In this document: positions 17,091 to 24,546 of the stretch, one piece after another
Numbering within the stretch: the stretch's first letter is position 1
Layout: the number at the start of each line of letters is the position of its first letter
Assembly (NCBI GenBank): GCA_017996845.1
Contig: JAGOGF010000012.1
Location: 1-38,744 of the forward strand
DNA from: Butyrivibrio sp.
GTDB taxonomy: Bacteria; Bacillota_A; Clostridia; Lachnospirales; Lachnospiraceae
Direction: 5' to 3'
DNA: 38,744 bases
Program-made: the position numbers and the translations under genes
The notes under the pieces: model-generated
Databases searched by the model: none
What the model saw: the letters and a program-made list of their open reading frames with translations, nothing else
Told to the model about the DNA's origin: nothing

Positions 17091-18017
17091 ATGAAAAAAA
17101 AGAAGATTATAACAGGGGCAACAATTACAGCAATGGCTGCACTGCTTTTGGCATGTGGGACAGACCAGTCAGATGTAGGCGCATATACCGTATCTGTAGA
17201 AAAAATAGAAAAGCCGGTGCAGGTACAGACTGGAAATACACAGGCGGCGGAAACGGCTTCCACAGAAAACGCTGCAGCAGAACAAAGCGCATCGGATGGG
17301 GTTTCCGCATTTGATCCCGCGGTTTATAATCAAATCCAGGAAGAGACAAAAAACTATAGCGGACAATCTCAAGATGGAACAGAATCGGTAAAAGGATCCT
17401 ATCAGGAGTTTGTCCTTCCATCAGAACTTGCAGATACAGGACTTGGAAAGGCGCTTCAGAAATTTAATAAAGCAGAAGAAAATCTGACGCAGAAGAATAT
17501 TTCGGATTATGCAGATGAGGCTGCAGATATGATGAATGCGGCAGACGCTTTTGTGACAACGCCCTATGAGTTTGATACGAAACTGACGATTATGCGTGCA
17601 GATGCACAGTATTTCAGTTTTGTAACGGAGGATTATTCGGATATGCATGGTGCGCATCCAAGTACCGGGCACAGAGCATACACTTATGATACAGAGACGG
17701 GAGCGGAAGTAAAACTCAGTGATCTGGTAACAGGTACAGACAGTTTAGCGGCACGTCTTGCAAAAAATCTGCTCAATGCGTTCGGACGGGAAACTTTTAT
17801 GGATCCGGATAATCTGACGGGCAGTATCCAGAGTATGATGGATACACCAGAGACACAAGGGCAGATGATCTGGTATCTGGGAGACAATCATACGATTACA
17901 TTTTTGTTTCCGCAGGATGCACTGGCTCCTTATGCAGCAGGGGAACAGAGCCTGACCTATGATCTGGACAAACTGGACAGTAATACAGATGATGCATTGA
18001 CGGCTTCCTCCAGGTAA
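17091..18017 (+). CDS. Secreted lipoprotein with DUF4163/DUF3298-like domain
   Basis: This is a lipoprotein of 308 aa with an MKKKK start and a hydrophobic segment ending in LLLAC, the lipidated Cys being about residue 22. An Ala/Thr/Glu-rich linker runs to about residue 80. The folded part resembles DUF4163 followed by DUF3298, with the typical sequence EDYSDMHGAHPSTGHRAYTYD and the hydrophobic TGAEVKLSDLV region. Such domains occur in RsiV-type anti-sigma factors and stand-alone lipoproteins, where RsiV binds lysozyme. No sigma factor gene is adjacent, so a role in envelope sensing is only a guess. GAGGA lies upstream of the ATG. Confidence 0.82.
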   Translation: MKKKKIITGATITAMAALLLACGTDQSDVGAYTVSVEKIEKPVQVQTGNTQAAETASTENAAAEQSASDGVSAFDPAVYNQIQEETKNYSGQSQDGTESVKGSYQEFVLPSELADTGLGKALQKFNKAEENLTQKNISDYADEAADMMNAADAFVTTPYEFDTKLTIMRADAQYFSFVTEDYSDMHGAHPSTGHRAYTYDTETGAEVKLSDLVTGTDSLAARLAKNLLNAFGRETFMDPDNLTGSIQSMMDTPETQGQMIWYLGDNHTITFLFPQDALAPYAAGEQSLTYDLDKLDSNTDDALTASSR

Positions 18018-18033
18018 AAAGGCAATATTGGGG

Positions 18034-18081
18034 AAATTCAAATATAAATTCAAATAGAAATTAAAACAGAAATCAAAACGG
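18034..18081 (+). repeat. Four imperfect 12-bp tandem repeats
   Basis: Consecutive 12-mers AAATTCAAATAT, AAATTCAAATAG, AAATTAAAACAG and AAATCAAAACGG fill the gap between the DUF3298-type lipoprotein gene and the histidine phosphatase gene. The last copy runs into the weak GGAAAG ribosome site. The array is purine-rich and could alter by slippage. Confidence 0.6.
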
Positions 18082-18093
18082 AAAGAAAATAAA

Positions 18094-18702
18094 ATGGAAA
18101 TCTATTTAATCAGACATGGCGAAACAAAATGGAATCATGTACATCTTCTGCAGGGACAATCTGATATTGAGCTGAGTGAATATGGGCGCGAACTGGCTGG
18201 AATTACAGGAAGAGCCCTGGAAGAAGTACCGTTCGATGCGATTTTCTCATCACCCTTAATCCGTGCATTTGAAACGGCGAATCTGATACGTGGGCACAGA
18301 AATATCCCGATTATCAGAGATGACAGATTAAAAGAACTGTGTTTTGGAGATTATGAAGGTAAGAAAGTAGAAGAATTGATGCAAAATGAACAGGAACCGT
18401 TTCACTTCTTTTTTTCTGCGCCACAGAAGTATAGAGCACCGGAAAACGGAGAGACACTCGAAACGCTTTGTATGCGGACAAAGAATTTTCTGGAAGAACA
18501 GATTGAAAGCAACGAAGAAAAATATGAGAGAGTCATGATTGTAGCACACGCTGCCTGCAATGCTTCCATTAGAGCTTATGTGCAGGGATGGGGGCTGGAT
18601 CGTTTCTGGGATGGAAAATATCAGAAAAACTGTTGTGTCAGTAAGATATCTTTGCGGAAGAATCGTTATGAGATGCTGGAAGAAGCTAAGATTTATTACT
18701 GA
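18094..18702 (+). CDS. Histidine phosphatase family protein
   Basis: This phosphoglycerate-mutase-like phosphatase has 202 aa. The catalytic loop IRHGETKWN lies at residues 6-14, with the phospho-accepting His at 8. The second-half His is in IVAHAACNAS, a position usually occupied by AHG. The FSSPLIRAFETA segment supplies the conserved Arg. Family members act on sugar phosphates, 3-phosphoglycerate, alpha-ribazole phosphate or other small substrates, and this one cannot be assigned. The ribosome site is weak (GGAAAG). The ATPase gene follows after 57 nt and may be cotranscribed. Confidence 0.88.
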   Translation: MEIYLIRHGETKWNHVHLLQGQSDIELSEYGRELAGITGRALEEVPFDAIFSSPLIRAFETANLIRGHRNIPIIRDDRLKELCFGDYEGKKVEELMQNEQEPFHFFFSAPQKYRAPENGETLETLCMRTKNFLEEQIESNEEKYERVMIVAHAACNASIRAYVQGWGLDRFWDGKYQKNCCVSKISLRKNRYEMLEEAKIYY

Positions 18703-18759
18703 TTTATTTAGATCCCGTTGATTATCGGGAGTTTATCAAAAAAGGAAAGGCTTTATCGT

Positions 18760-19617
18760 ATGCTATATCTCTCACAGTTTTCCTTTCCGGATGCGGAAGA
18801 GGAGTATGATTTTATTATGGGACTTAAACGGACCTGCTATGATACCGTATATCCGTTTCAGATTTTGTCGCGGCATCAGCTGAAAAGACTGGATTTTGAA
18901 CCAGTAACAATCCTGTATGGCGGAAACGGATCGGGTAAAACAACAGCACTGAATATTATGGCTGAAAAACTGGGACTTGTCAGACAGGCCAGATATAACA
19001 GGAGTAATTTCTATGAGGATTTCCTTGCGCTGTGTGCGTATGAAACAGAGCATAGAATTACAAAAGACAGCTGCGTTATCACAAGTGATGATGTATTTGA
19101 TTTTATGTTGAATATCCGGAATATTAATGATGGGGTTGACTGCAAAAGAGAAGAACTTTTTCAGGATTATCTGGATGCAAAATATGCAAAGTTTCAGATG
19201 AAATCGCTGGATGATTATGAACAGCTGAAAAAGGTATGTATGGCAAGAAGTAAAACGCAGTCTAAATATGTACGGGAAAATCTCTCCGGCAATGTGCGTG
19301 AGCATTCCAATGGAGAAAGCGCTTTGATGTATTTTACGGATAAAATCAAAGAAAACGGGTTGTATCTTCTGGATGAGCCGGAGAACAGTTTATCTCCCGA
19401 CAGACAGCAGGAACTGTTACAGTTTCTGGAAGATTCTGTGCGCTTTTATAATTGTCAGTTTGTTATTTCAACACATTCGCCCTTCTTATTATCCATGCGC
19501 GGGGCCAAGATATATGATCTGGATGAAGAACCGGTTGATGTCAGGAAATGGACACAGCTTGGAAATGTCAGGGTTTTTTATGACTTTTTTAAAAAGCATG
19601 AGAGAGAATTTCAGTGA
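18760..19617 (+). CDS. ABC/AAA-type ATPase (predicted ATPase, COG3910-like)
   Basis: This is a soluble ABC-class ATPase of 285 aa without membrane segments. Walker A is YGGNGSGKTTALN, about residues 54-66. A signature-like SNGESALMYF follows, Walker B is LYLLDEPENSLSP, and the H-loop is ISTHSPFLL. The architecture matches stand-alone AAA_21-type ATPases related to the SMC/RecF and toxin-partner groups. No nuclease partner (TOPRIM or similar) is adjacent, so a defence role is not supported. I chose ATG 18760 with AGGAAAGG upstream rather than the TTG at 18718. Confidence 0.83.
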   Translation: MLYLSQFSFPDAEEEYDFIMGLKRTCYDTVYPFQILSRHQLKRLDFEPVTILYGGNGSGKTTALNIMAEKLGLVRQARYNRSNFYEDFLALCAYETEHRITKDSCVITSDDVFDFMLNIRNINDGVDCKREELFQDYLDAKYAKFQMKSLDDYEQLKKVCMARSKTQSKYVRENLSGNVREHSNGESALMYFTDKIKENGLYLLDEPENSLSPDRQQELLQFLEDSVRFYNCQFVISTHSPFLLSMRGAKIYDLDEEPVDVRKWTQLGNVRVFYDFFKKHEREFQ

Positions 19618-19650
19618 AAAAATGCAGGGAACAGACCTGATTTTCTATAA

Positions 19651-19685
19651 AAAGTTCGTCCCAAAAACAGAGGACGCACTTTTTC
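19651..19685. terminator. Bidirectional terminator between the ATPase gene and mtnN
   Basis: AAAGTTCGTCC (19651-19661) pairs with GGACGCACTTT (19672-19682) with a single mismatch, and T tracts lie on both strands. It serves both convergent genes. Confidence 0.7.
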
Positions 19686-19709
19686 ATAGAACGTTTCAGG
19701 TTGTATAGA

Positions 19710-20411
19710 TTACAGATTCAGATGTTTCATCATATATTCCACCAGGGCAGCACAGTCATGTGCCGCCTTTTTTTCAAATACAGGATAATCGACAACGTCA
19801 CTTCCATCTGCTTTATCCGAAATGGCACGAATAATCACATAGGGGATGTGGTTCAGGTAGCAGGCCTGTGCAATAGCAGCCCCCTCCATTTCTGTGCAAA
19901 GACCATTATGCTCTTTACGAATGGCTTCTTTTACAGCACTATCTGCAATAAACTGATCGCCGCTGCAGACACGTCCTTCAAAAACAGCAAGATCAGGATC
20001 TGCAATCCGGCAAGAAGCCTGTACCTGTTTACGCAGCCATTCGTCAGCAGGAAATTCGCGAAGCCCCAGCTGCGGAACTTCCCCTTTCTGATATCCGAAA
20101 ACAGTTGCATCTACATCGTGATAACAGGCGTCTGTTGAAATAACAATATCGCCAATATTGATACGGGCATCAAGAGAACCGGCAACGCCGGTATTGATAA
20201 CATGTGTCACAGCAAAATCATCTACCAGAATCTGTACACAGATCCCGGCATTTACTTTTGCAATTCCGCATTTTACAACGACAACGGCAGCACCACCGAT
20301 CGTACCTTCACAAAATTCCATGGAAGCTTTGGTAAATGTGCGTAGGATCTGCATATCTTTTTGCAGCATAGCAACTTCCACATCCATTGCACCGATAATC
20401 CCAAATTTCAT
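19710..20411 (-). CDS. mtnN: 5'-methylthioadenosine/S-adenosylhomocysteine nucleosidase
   Basis: This cytoplasmic enzyme (Pfs/MTAN) cleaves adenine from S-adenosylhomocysteine, methylthioadenosine and 5'-deoxyadenosine. Catalytic residues known from the E. coli enzyme are visible: E12 in AMDVEVAML, the MEGAA Glu, and the AISDKAD Asp that protonates the purine. The length of 233 aa is standard. AGAGGA precedes the ATG. It lies 74 nt downstream of luxS on the same strand, so the operon would carry two consecutive steps, SAH to S-ribosylhomocysteine and then to homocysteine plus DPD, the AI-2 precursor. Confidence 0.96.
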   Translation of the reverse strand: MKFGIIGAMDVEVAMLQKDMQILRTFTKASMEFCEGTIGGAAVVVVKCGIAKVNAGICVQILVDDFAVTHVINTGVAGSLDARINIGDIVISTDACYHDVDATVFGYQKGEVPQLGLREFPADEWLRKQVQASCRIADPDLAVFEGRVCSGDQFIADSAVKEAIRKEHNGLCTEMEGAAIAQACYLNHIPYVIIRAISDKADGSDVVDYPVFEKKAAHDCAALVEYMMKHLNL

Positions 20412-20485
20412 AAATAATCCTCTTTCCTGTATCTAAATAGGTAGAAAAACGAATTCGTGTTTGTTCTGGTATAGCCCTTGTGCAG

Positions 20486-20965
20486 TTATTCCGGATAAAT
20501 CAGATGATCATCTAAAATGTGATAGAGGGTATTATTTAGATAACGCGCTGCAAGCCAGTTTGCCATACCAAGGTTCATATCCAGATAATTTCCGCAGTCA
20601 CGGGGGCTTGCACCTGGAACGGCATCTTTATAATCTCTGATAAATTCATACATTCTGGTAATAAGAGGCATGATGTCACGTGAGGTGTGATCACCTGCCA
20701 GAACAAGGTAAAATCCTGTACGGCAGCCCATCGGTCCAAAATAAATGGTCTGATCCTTATATTCCGGATCATTTCGAAGGAAGGTTGCGCCCAGATGTTC
20801 AATGGTATGAACCTCTGCCGTGTTCATGACAGGTTCTCTGTTTGGCGCAGTCATACGAAGATCAAAAGTGGTAATAATCTCTTTACCAACCTGATCTTTT
20901 CTTGAAACATACACACCCGGCTCCAAAACCAGGTGATTAATGGTAAAACTTGCAATTTTATCCAT
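20486..20965 (-). CDS. luxS: S-ribosylhomocysteine lyase (AI-2 synthase)
   Basis: LuxS cleaves S-ribosylhomocysteine to homocysteine and DPD, which cyclises to the AI-2 signal. The metal site is complete: H53 and H57 of the HTIEHLG motif with the Cys in the later DCGNYLDMN segment. E56 and the Cys of GPMGCRTGF are the expected catalytic residues. The 159-aa length is normal. The start is ATG 20965, with AGGAAAGG upstream; an in-frame ATG at 20998 lies before this ribosome site and is rejected. mtnN follows. A palindrome around a possible -10 element lies about 80-100 bp upstream. Confidence 0.97.
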   Translation of the reverse strand: MDKIASFTINHLVLEPGVYVSRKDQVGKEIITTFDLRMTAPNREPVMNTAEVHTIEHLGATFLRNDPEYKDQTIYFGPMGCRTGFYLVLAGDHTSRDIMPLITRMYEFIRDYKDAVPGASPRDCGNYLDMNLGMANWLAARYLNNTLYHILDDHLIYPE

Positions 20966-21044
20966 TTTGAAATCCTTTCCTGTAAAAAACTGAAACAAAA
21001 CCGCTGTAAACAGGCTTTGAACAGCAAATATGGTTGGTTATCTG

Positions 21045-21065
21045 TATCTGCAATTGTAGCAGATA
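21045..21065. promoter_or_regulatory. Palindrome in the luxS promoter region
   Basis: TATCTGC (21045-21051) and GCAGATA (21059-21065) form a perfect 7-bp inverted repeat with a 7-bp centre. Read on the minus strand the centre is TACAATT, containing a plausible luxS -10 (TACAAT) with TGGTCA 17 bp upstream. The geometry suits a repressor site overlapping the promoter. The regulator is unknown. Confidence 0.45.
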
Positions 21066-21118
21066 AAATATCGAATGACCAGTCTGAAGAAAAAGAGAAA
21101 AATATTTTCATAAATCTA

Positions 21119-21146
21119 TTGACTATCCAGCTTTTTGTGCTATAGT
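21119..21146 (+). promoter_or_regulatory. perR promoter
   Basis: TTGACT (21119-21124) and TATAGT (21141-21146) are separated by 16 bp, a strong SigA-type pair. The start point falls in the operator immediately downstream. Confidence 0.7.
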
Positions 21147-21150
21147 AATA

Positions 21151-21167
21151 ACAGTAATCATTACTAA
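21151..21167. promoter_or_regulatory. PerR/Fur-type operator
   Basis: AGTAATCATTACT (21153-21165) is a perfect palindrome with a single central base, matching the 7-1-7 layout of Fur-family boxes (PerR consensus TTATAATNATTATAA). Its position right after the -10 implies autorepression of perR and probably of the rubrerythrin gene. Confidence 0.65.
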
Positions 21168-21184
21168 TTAGAGAAGGAAGGCGC

Positions 21185-21568
21185 ATGGCACTCAAATATT
21201 CAAAACAAAGAACGGTAATTAAAGAATTCCTTCAAACACGGAAAGATCATCCTACTGCTGATGCGGTATATAATGCAGTCAGAAAGGATTATCCCAATAT
21301 AAGTCTTGGAACAGTTTATCGAAATCTGATGTTGCTCTCGGAAATTGGGGAAATACAAAAGCTTCGTGTGGGAGATGGTCTGGAACATTTTGACGCAGAT
21401 ATCAGTGAACATAATCATTTTATATGTAATAACTGCGGGAGTGTGATTGATTTGGAAATGGACAGTATCCGGGGAATTGATGAGACTGCGGCCAGACATT
21501 TTAATGGTAAGATTGAAGGGCACAAGGTTTATTTTTACGGAATCTGTGAAAAGTGTCTGAAGAAGTAG
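21185..21568 (+). CDS. perR: PerR-type peroxide-sensing Fur-family repressor
   Basis: This metal-dependent repressor has 127 aa. Every ligand of Bacillus subtilis PerR is found here at a constant offset of 15: H22, D70, H76, H78 and D89 (equivalents of H37, D85, H91, H93 and D104) for the regulatory iron/manganese site, and C81, C84, C121 and C124 for structural zinc. An Asp at the D104 position, rather than the Glu of Fur, is the known discriminator for peroxide sensing. The N-terminus is shorter than usual. AGAAGGAAGG lies just upstream of the ATG. A rubrerythrin gene follows at 69 nt, consistent with a peroxide-defence regulon. Confidence 0.92.
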   Translation: MALKYSKQRTVIKEFLQTRKDHPTADAVYNAVRKDYPNISLGTVYRNLMLLSEIGEIQKLRVGDGLEHFDADISEHNHFICNNCGSVIDLEMDSIRGIDETAARHFNGKIEGHKVYFYGICEKCLKK

Positions 21569-21637
21569 GCAATATGCGTAATATGAATGCACTGACCATT
21601 TTGGTCAGACAAATAAATAAAAAGGAGATAAAAGACT

Positions 21638-22177
21638 ATGAAATGGGTATGTCAGGTATGTGGTTATGTATTTGAGGGAGATAAGGCACCGGAGAAGTGC
21701 CCGCAGTGTGGAGCCCCGGCAGAAAAATTTGTTGCACAGACAGGAACAATGGAATGGGCAGCTGAGCACGTTGTTGGAGTAGCACAGGGTGCACCGGAAG
21801 ATATTATGAATGATCTGAGAGCAAACTTTAACGGAGAATGCTCAGAAGTTGGTATGTATCTTGCAATGAGCAGAGTTGCAATGAGAGAAGGATATCCGGA
21901 AGTTGGAATGTACTACCGTCAGGCAGCATTTGAAGAAGCAGATCATGCAAGCAGATTTGCAGAACTTCTGGGTGAAGTCATTACAGATTCCACCAAGAAA
22001 AATCTTGAAATGAGAATTCAGGCAGAGAACGGTGCAACTGCAGGTAAGTTTGATCTTGCCAAGAGAGCAAAAGCACTGAACCTGGATGCAATTCATGATA
22101 CGGTTCATGAAATGGCTCGTGATGAAGCCAGACATGGTAAGGCATTTCAGGGACTTCATGACAGATATTTTAAATAA
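21638..22177 (+). CDS. Rubrerythrin (N-terminal rubredoxin type)
   Basis: This is a non-haem iron peroxidase of 179 aa that would reduce hydrogen peroxide in anaerobes. The rubredoxin domain is at the N-terminus, with iron ligands C5, C8, C21 and C24 (CQVCGY and CPQCG), the reverse of the classical order. The ferritin-like four-helix domain carries the diiron motifs with E and ExxH pairs ([28 protein letters not shown]). AAGGAG precedes the ATG. It sits 69 nt behind perR and probably shares its autoregulated promoter. A strong terminator follows. Confidence 0.94.
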   Translation: MKWVCQVCGYVFEGDKAPEKCPQCGAPAEKFVAQTGTMEWAAEHVVGVAQGAPEDIMNDLRANFNGECSEVGMYLAMSRVAMREGYPEVGMYYRQAAFEEADHASRFAELLGEVITDSTKKNLEMRIQAENGATAGKFDLAKRAKALNLDAIHDTVHEMARDEARHGKAFQGLHDRYFK

Positions 22178-22203
22178 GTCGGCCGCAGATACTCTGGTAG
22201 CTT

Positions 22204-22252
22204 AAAGAACTCCTACAATCTTTTGCAAATAAAGGATTGTAGGAGTTCTTTT
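22204..22252 (+). terminator. Terminator after rubrerythrin
   Basis: AAAGAACTCCTACAATC (22204-22220) pairs perfectly with GATTGTAGGAGTTCTTT around a 14-nt loop and ends in TTTT. The flanking A tract would also allow function on the minus strand. Confidence 0.93.
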
Positions 22253-22490
22253 ACGTAGTACACACAAAAAGGGAAGGCATTCATCATACCGATTTCATTT
22301 GGGATTTAAGGAAATATGATATACAATTATGATGAGTCTGTTTGTGATGATATAAGCTGGTGAATGAATTTCTTTTTCAGATTTTATAAACGAATCGATT
22401 GATCGTGCCGACGGATCTTGCTAATAACAATTTTTTTATTCTGATAGAATTTTATTACAGAATTACGATAAAGACGGGAGAAATTATAAT
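22253..22490. other. Intergenic stretch before the MFS unit
   Basis: About 240 bp of AT-rich sequence without a supported ORF. It presumably contains the promoter of the short ORF and the MFS gene. TTGCTA near 22420 is a possible -35, but no -10 with proper spacing follows. No RNA gene or riboswitch fold is recognisable. Confidence 0.4.
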
Positions 22491-22577
22491 ATGTTTAACA
22501 GGATGCTTGTAAAAGAAGTTGTTCCAATGGTTCCAACCGGTGAATCTATGTTGAAAGGAGTTGATGCTATTCAATAA
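22491..22577 (+). CDS. Short ORF (28 aa) upstream of the MFS gene
   Basis: An ATG with GGGAGA about 10 nt upstream opens a 28-codon frame, MFNRMLVKEVV through DAIQ, closed by TAA 17 nt before the MFS start. The MFS ribosome site (AAGGAG) begins just after this stop, so translation of the two could be coupled. The peptide has no signal sequence and no cysteine. It may be a leader peptide, a small protein or the remnant of a truncated gene. I do not recognise it. Confidence 0.4.
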   Translation: MFNRMLVKEVVPMVPTGESMLKGVDAIQ

Positions 22578-22594
22578 TAAAGGAGATATAAAAT

Positions 22595-23863
22595 ATGAAA
22601 TATTCTCATCCTCTCTGGAGAACATTGCGTTCACTTGAAGGAAATCAAAAAGCGTGCGTTTTTTTAGAGCCTTTATGGGCAATTCCCTACAATTTATTTT
22701 TACCTTTTGCATCAATATATATGGCGGCTATTGGGCTGCAGGATAAACAAATAGGCATGGTTGTAAGTTTGGGACTTGGCATGCAGCTTATATGGGGATT
22801 GTTTTCCGGTGCAATTGTAAATAAGTATGGCAGGCGCCGCATGATGTTGCTATTTGGCCTGCTCAGCTGGACAGTACCCTGTCTTCTATGGGCAACCGCC
22901 AAAGGTTATCCATTTTTTATTTTAGCAGTATTTTTTAACAGCATGCAGCAGGTAGTAAATAACTCTTTCAGCTGCTTGATTGTTGAAGACGGTCATTCGG
23001 AGAAGCTCGTGAATATTTGGGCGATACTAAATCTGGTAGGATTATTTTCAGGGTTTATCTCGCCTCTGGTTGGTCTTTGTATTGACCGGTTTACATTGGT
23101 GCCGACGATGCGTTTGGTCTATATCGTCTCCATGGGGTTTATGTCAATAAAATTTATACTGCAGTATCGTATGTCCACTGAGAGTGCGGAGGGGATAAGC
23201 TGTATCAAGAAATGCAAGGGACAGCCTTTGGCGTCTATTGCTTTTGGCGGTTTATATGAGTTCTTTATTGCCCTTAAGCAGTCTCGATTGTTATTGTGTG
23301 TAATCCTGGGAATTGTTTTAACCTGCTACAATAATATCCAGGCTACATTTTGGCCTTTATTTATTACAAAAGCATATGGCGTGCGTTACGCACTGCTTTC
23401 TGTATTTCCACTGGTAACATCAATCACTTCGATAGGAGTCTATCTGCTGGTCAGCCCGCATATTAAAATTCGCGGAGGTACAATCCGGTTACCACTTCTT
23501 GCGGGTATGGGCTTGCATATGCTTGGACTGATGGCATTATTACTATTCCTTCCGATGGGCGCCTTATGGACTATATTTTTTGACGTTTTTTGCGAGGCAC
23601 TATCACAGGCAGTTCTGGGTCCCTTGTTGGAAGCAATGATGTCCATTGTTATTCCGGGAAAAGAACGGGCGCGGATAAACAGCCTCATTTTTGCAGTTAT
23701 GCTGCTTGCCAGTACACCGGTAGTCGGGATAGCAGGATATTTATCCCAGGTTAATCGTACCCTGCCAATGATAATGAACCTCTGTCTTATTGTGATTGGA
23801 ATTTTTATATCGTTGTGTGTAATACATACTTTTGAGGCACAACAAATAGAAGCGTGTAAGTGA
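22595..23863 (+). CDS. Major facilitator superfamily transporter
   Basis: This is a secondary transporter of 422 aa with about 12 hydrophobic helices split 6+6 by a cytoplasmic loop around residues 195-220. The MFS motif A equivalent is GAIVNKYGRRRMML after TM2. Substrate is not evident. It has no close resemblance I can name to a sugar symporter or drug exporter, and the short loops fit either. AAGGAG lies 9 nt before the ATG. The 28-aa ORF precedes it. A terminator follows about 100 bp downstream. Confidence 0.85.
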   Translation: MKYSHPLWRTLRSLEGNQKACVFLEPLWAIPYNLFLPFASIYMAAIGLQDKQIGMVVSLGLGMQLIWGLFSGAIVNKYGRRRMMLLFGLLSWTVPCLLWATAKGYPFFILAVFFNSMQQVVNNSFSCLIVEDGHSEKLVNIWAILNLVGLFSGFISPLVGLCIDRFTLVPTMRLVYIVSMGFMSIKFILQYRMSTESAEGISCIKKCKGQPLASIAFGGLYEFFIALKQSRLLLCVILGIVLTCYNNIQATFWPLFITKAYGVRYALLSVFPLVTSITSIGVYLLVSPHIKIRGGTIRLPLLAGMGLHMLGLMALLLFLPMGALWTIFFDVFCEALSQAVLGPLLEAMMSIVIPGKERARINSLIFAVMLLASTPVVGIAGYLSQVNRTLPMIMNLCLIVIGIFISLCVIHTFEAQQIEACK

Positions 23864-23961
23864 AAAAAATATGGCTGCTTTAATCAGCATAAAATTAAGG
23901 CAGATGCAAAATCCTTATAGGCAGATATTTCGGTAAATAAACAATATATTGACAGATTAAG

Positions 23962-24000
23962 GCCTCCGCCTGGATGGGAAAGTCCCGGCGGAGGCTTTTT
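23962..24000 (+). terminator. Terminator between the MFS and padR units
   Basis: GCCTCCGCC (23962-23970) pairs with GGCGGAGGC (23987-23995) and is followed by TTTTT. The GC-rich 9-bp stem makes it strong. The sequence from 23,864 to 23,960 contains nothing else recognisable. Confidence 0.92.
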
Positions 24001-24074
24001 GATTGCAGCAATTTCAAAAGAAGTGTCCAGAAATGTGCTGTTATTGCAGACATTTCTTTTTTTGAAAAAATAGG

Positions 24075-24103
24075 TTGACAGATGGAATAAACTGCGGTAT
24101 ATT
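24075..24103 (+). promoter_or_regulatory. Promoter of the PadR operon
   Basis: A consensus -35 TTGACA (24075-24080) is followed after exactly 17 bp by TATATT (24098-24103), which differs from TATAAT at one base. It is the best match to a SigA promoter in the window. Transcription should begin near 24110, inside the direct-repeat array. Confidence 0.85.
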
Positions 24104-24107
24104 TACC

Positions 24108-24160
24108 ACGACAGACGTAGTACGACAGACAAAGCAACGACAGTCGAAGCAACGACAAAC
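24108..24160 (+). repeat. Four 9-bp direct repeats in the PadR leader
   Basis: ACGACAGAC occurs at 24108 and 24122, ACGACAGTC at 24137 and ACGACAAAC at 24152, so the spacing is 14-15 bp. The interval AAAGCA/GAAGCA is shared by the later copies. The first copy together with GTAGT (24117-24121) forms an inverted repeat ACGAC-N4-GTAGT. This resembles BlaI/MecI-type operators more than the ATGT/ACAT sites usual for PadR. The position directly after the promoter suggests an operator array. Confidence 0.7.
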
Positions 24161-24207
24161 GTATTAAAAATGAATAAGAGCACAATTGTGCAGGAATGAG
24201 GATTAAG

Positions 24208-24546
24208 ATGACGGGTATCAGCAGCGATGTGATTCGCGGATATAATGATACAATGATACTCTATCTCCTGTTGAAGGAACCATCCTATGGATACGAGATT
24301 TTACGACAGATCAGGAATCTGTCCGAAGAAAAATATGTGATTAAAGAAACGACATTATATTCAGCATTTGCCAGAATGGAAAAAAATGGGTATATACATT
24401 CCTATTACGAAAATGCTGAAAATGGAAAACGAAGGACATATTACAGTATTACAGAGGATGGAAAAGCATATTATCACGAGAAATGTGAGGAATGGATGCT
24501 GACCAAAGATGTGATAGAGCATTTTATTGAGAGAGGGATTGAATAA
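24208..24546 (+). CDS. PadR-family transcriptional regulator
   Basis: This winged-helix repressor has 112 aa. The PadR pattern is clear: ILYLLLKEPSYGYEILRQI as the first helices, LYSAFARMEKNGYIHSYYEN as recognition helix and wing, then GKRRTYYSITEDGKAYYHE. The C-terminal helix used for dimerisation is short, as in PadR subfamily 2. I chose ATG 24208 with GAGGA at 5-nt spacing; ATG 24196 has AGGA directly abutting and is less likely. Its stop overlaps the next start by one base (TAATG), and the operon probably is autoregulated through sites in the leader. Confidence 0.92.
   Translation: MTGISSDVIRGYNDTMILYLLLKEPSYGYEILRQIRNLSEEKYVIKETTLYSAFARMEKNGYIHSYYENAENGKRRTYYSITEDGKAYYHEKCEEWMLTKDVIEHFIERGIE

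Noticed and set aside
18772..19305. Open frame of 177 codons antisense to the ATPase gene
   Set aside because: It overlaps Walker A coding sequence on the other strand and has low-complexity, non-protein-like composition.
18760..19617. ATPase as part of an OLD/Gabija-like defence system
   Set aside because: No TOPRIM, UvrD-like helicase or other nuclease partner is fused or adjacent; neighbours are a phosphatase and mtnN.
20966..21184. SAM or SAH riboswitch upstream of luxS
   Set aside because: I found no arrangement of paired helices or conserved core sequence of known SAM/SAH classes, only a short inverted repeat at the promoter.
21592..21608. CTGACCA/TGGTCAG hairpin as a terminator between perR and rubrerythrin
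   Set aside because: No U tract follows and the 3-nt loop stem is short; it may be an mRNA element, but termination is not supported.
24108..24160. Repeat array as a CRISPR or replication-origin iteron set
   Set aside because: Units are 9 bp with 5-6 bp gaps, far too short for CRISPR, and no replication or Cas gene is near; the position behind a promoter favours regulation.
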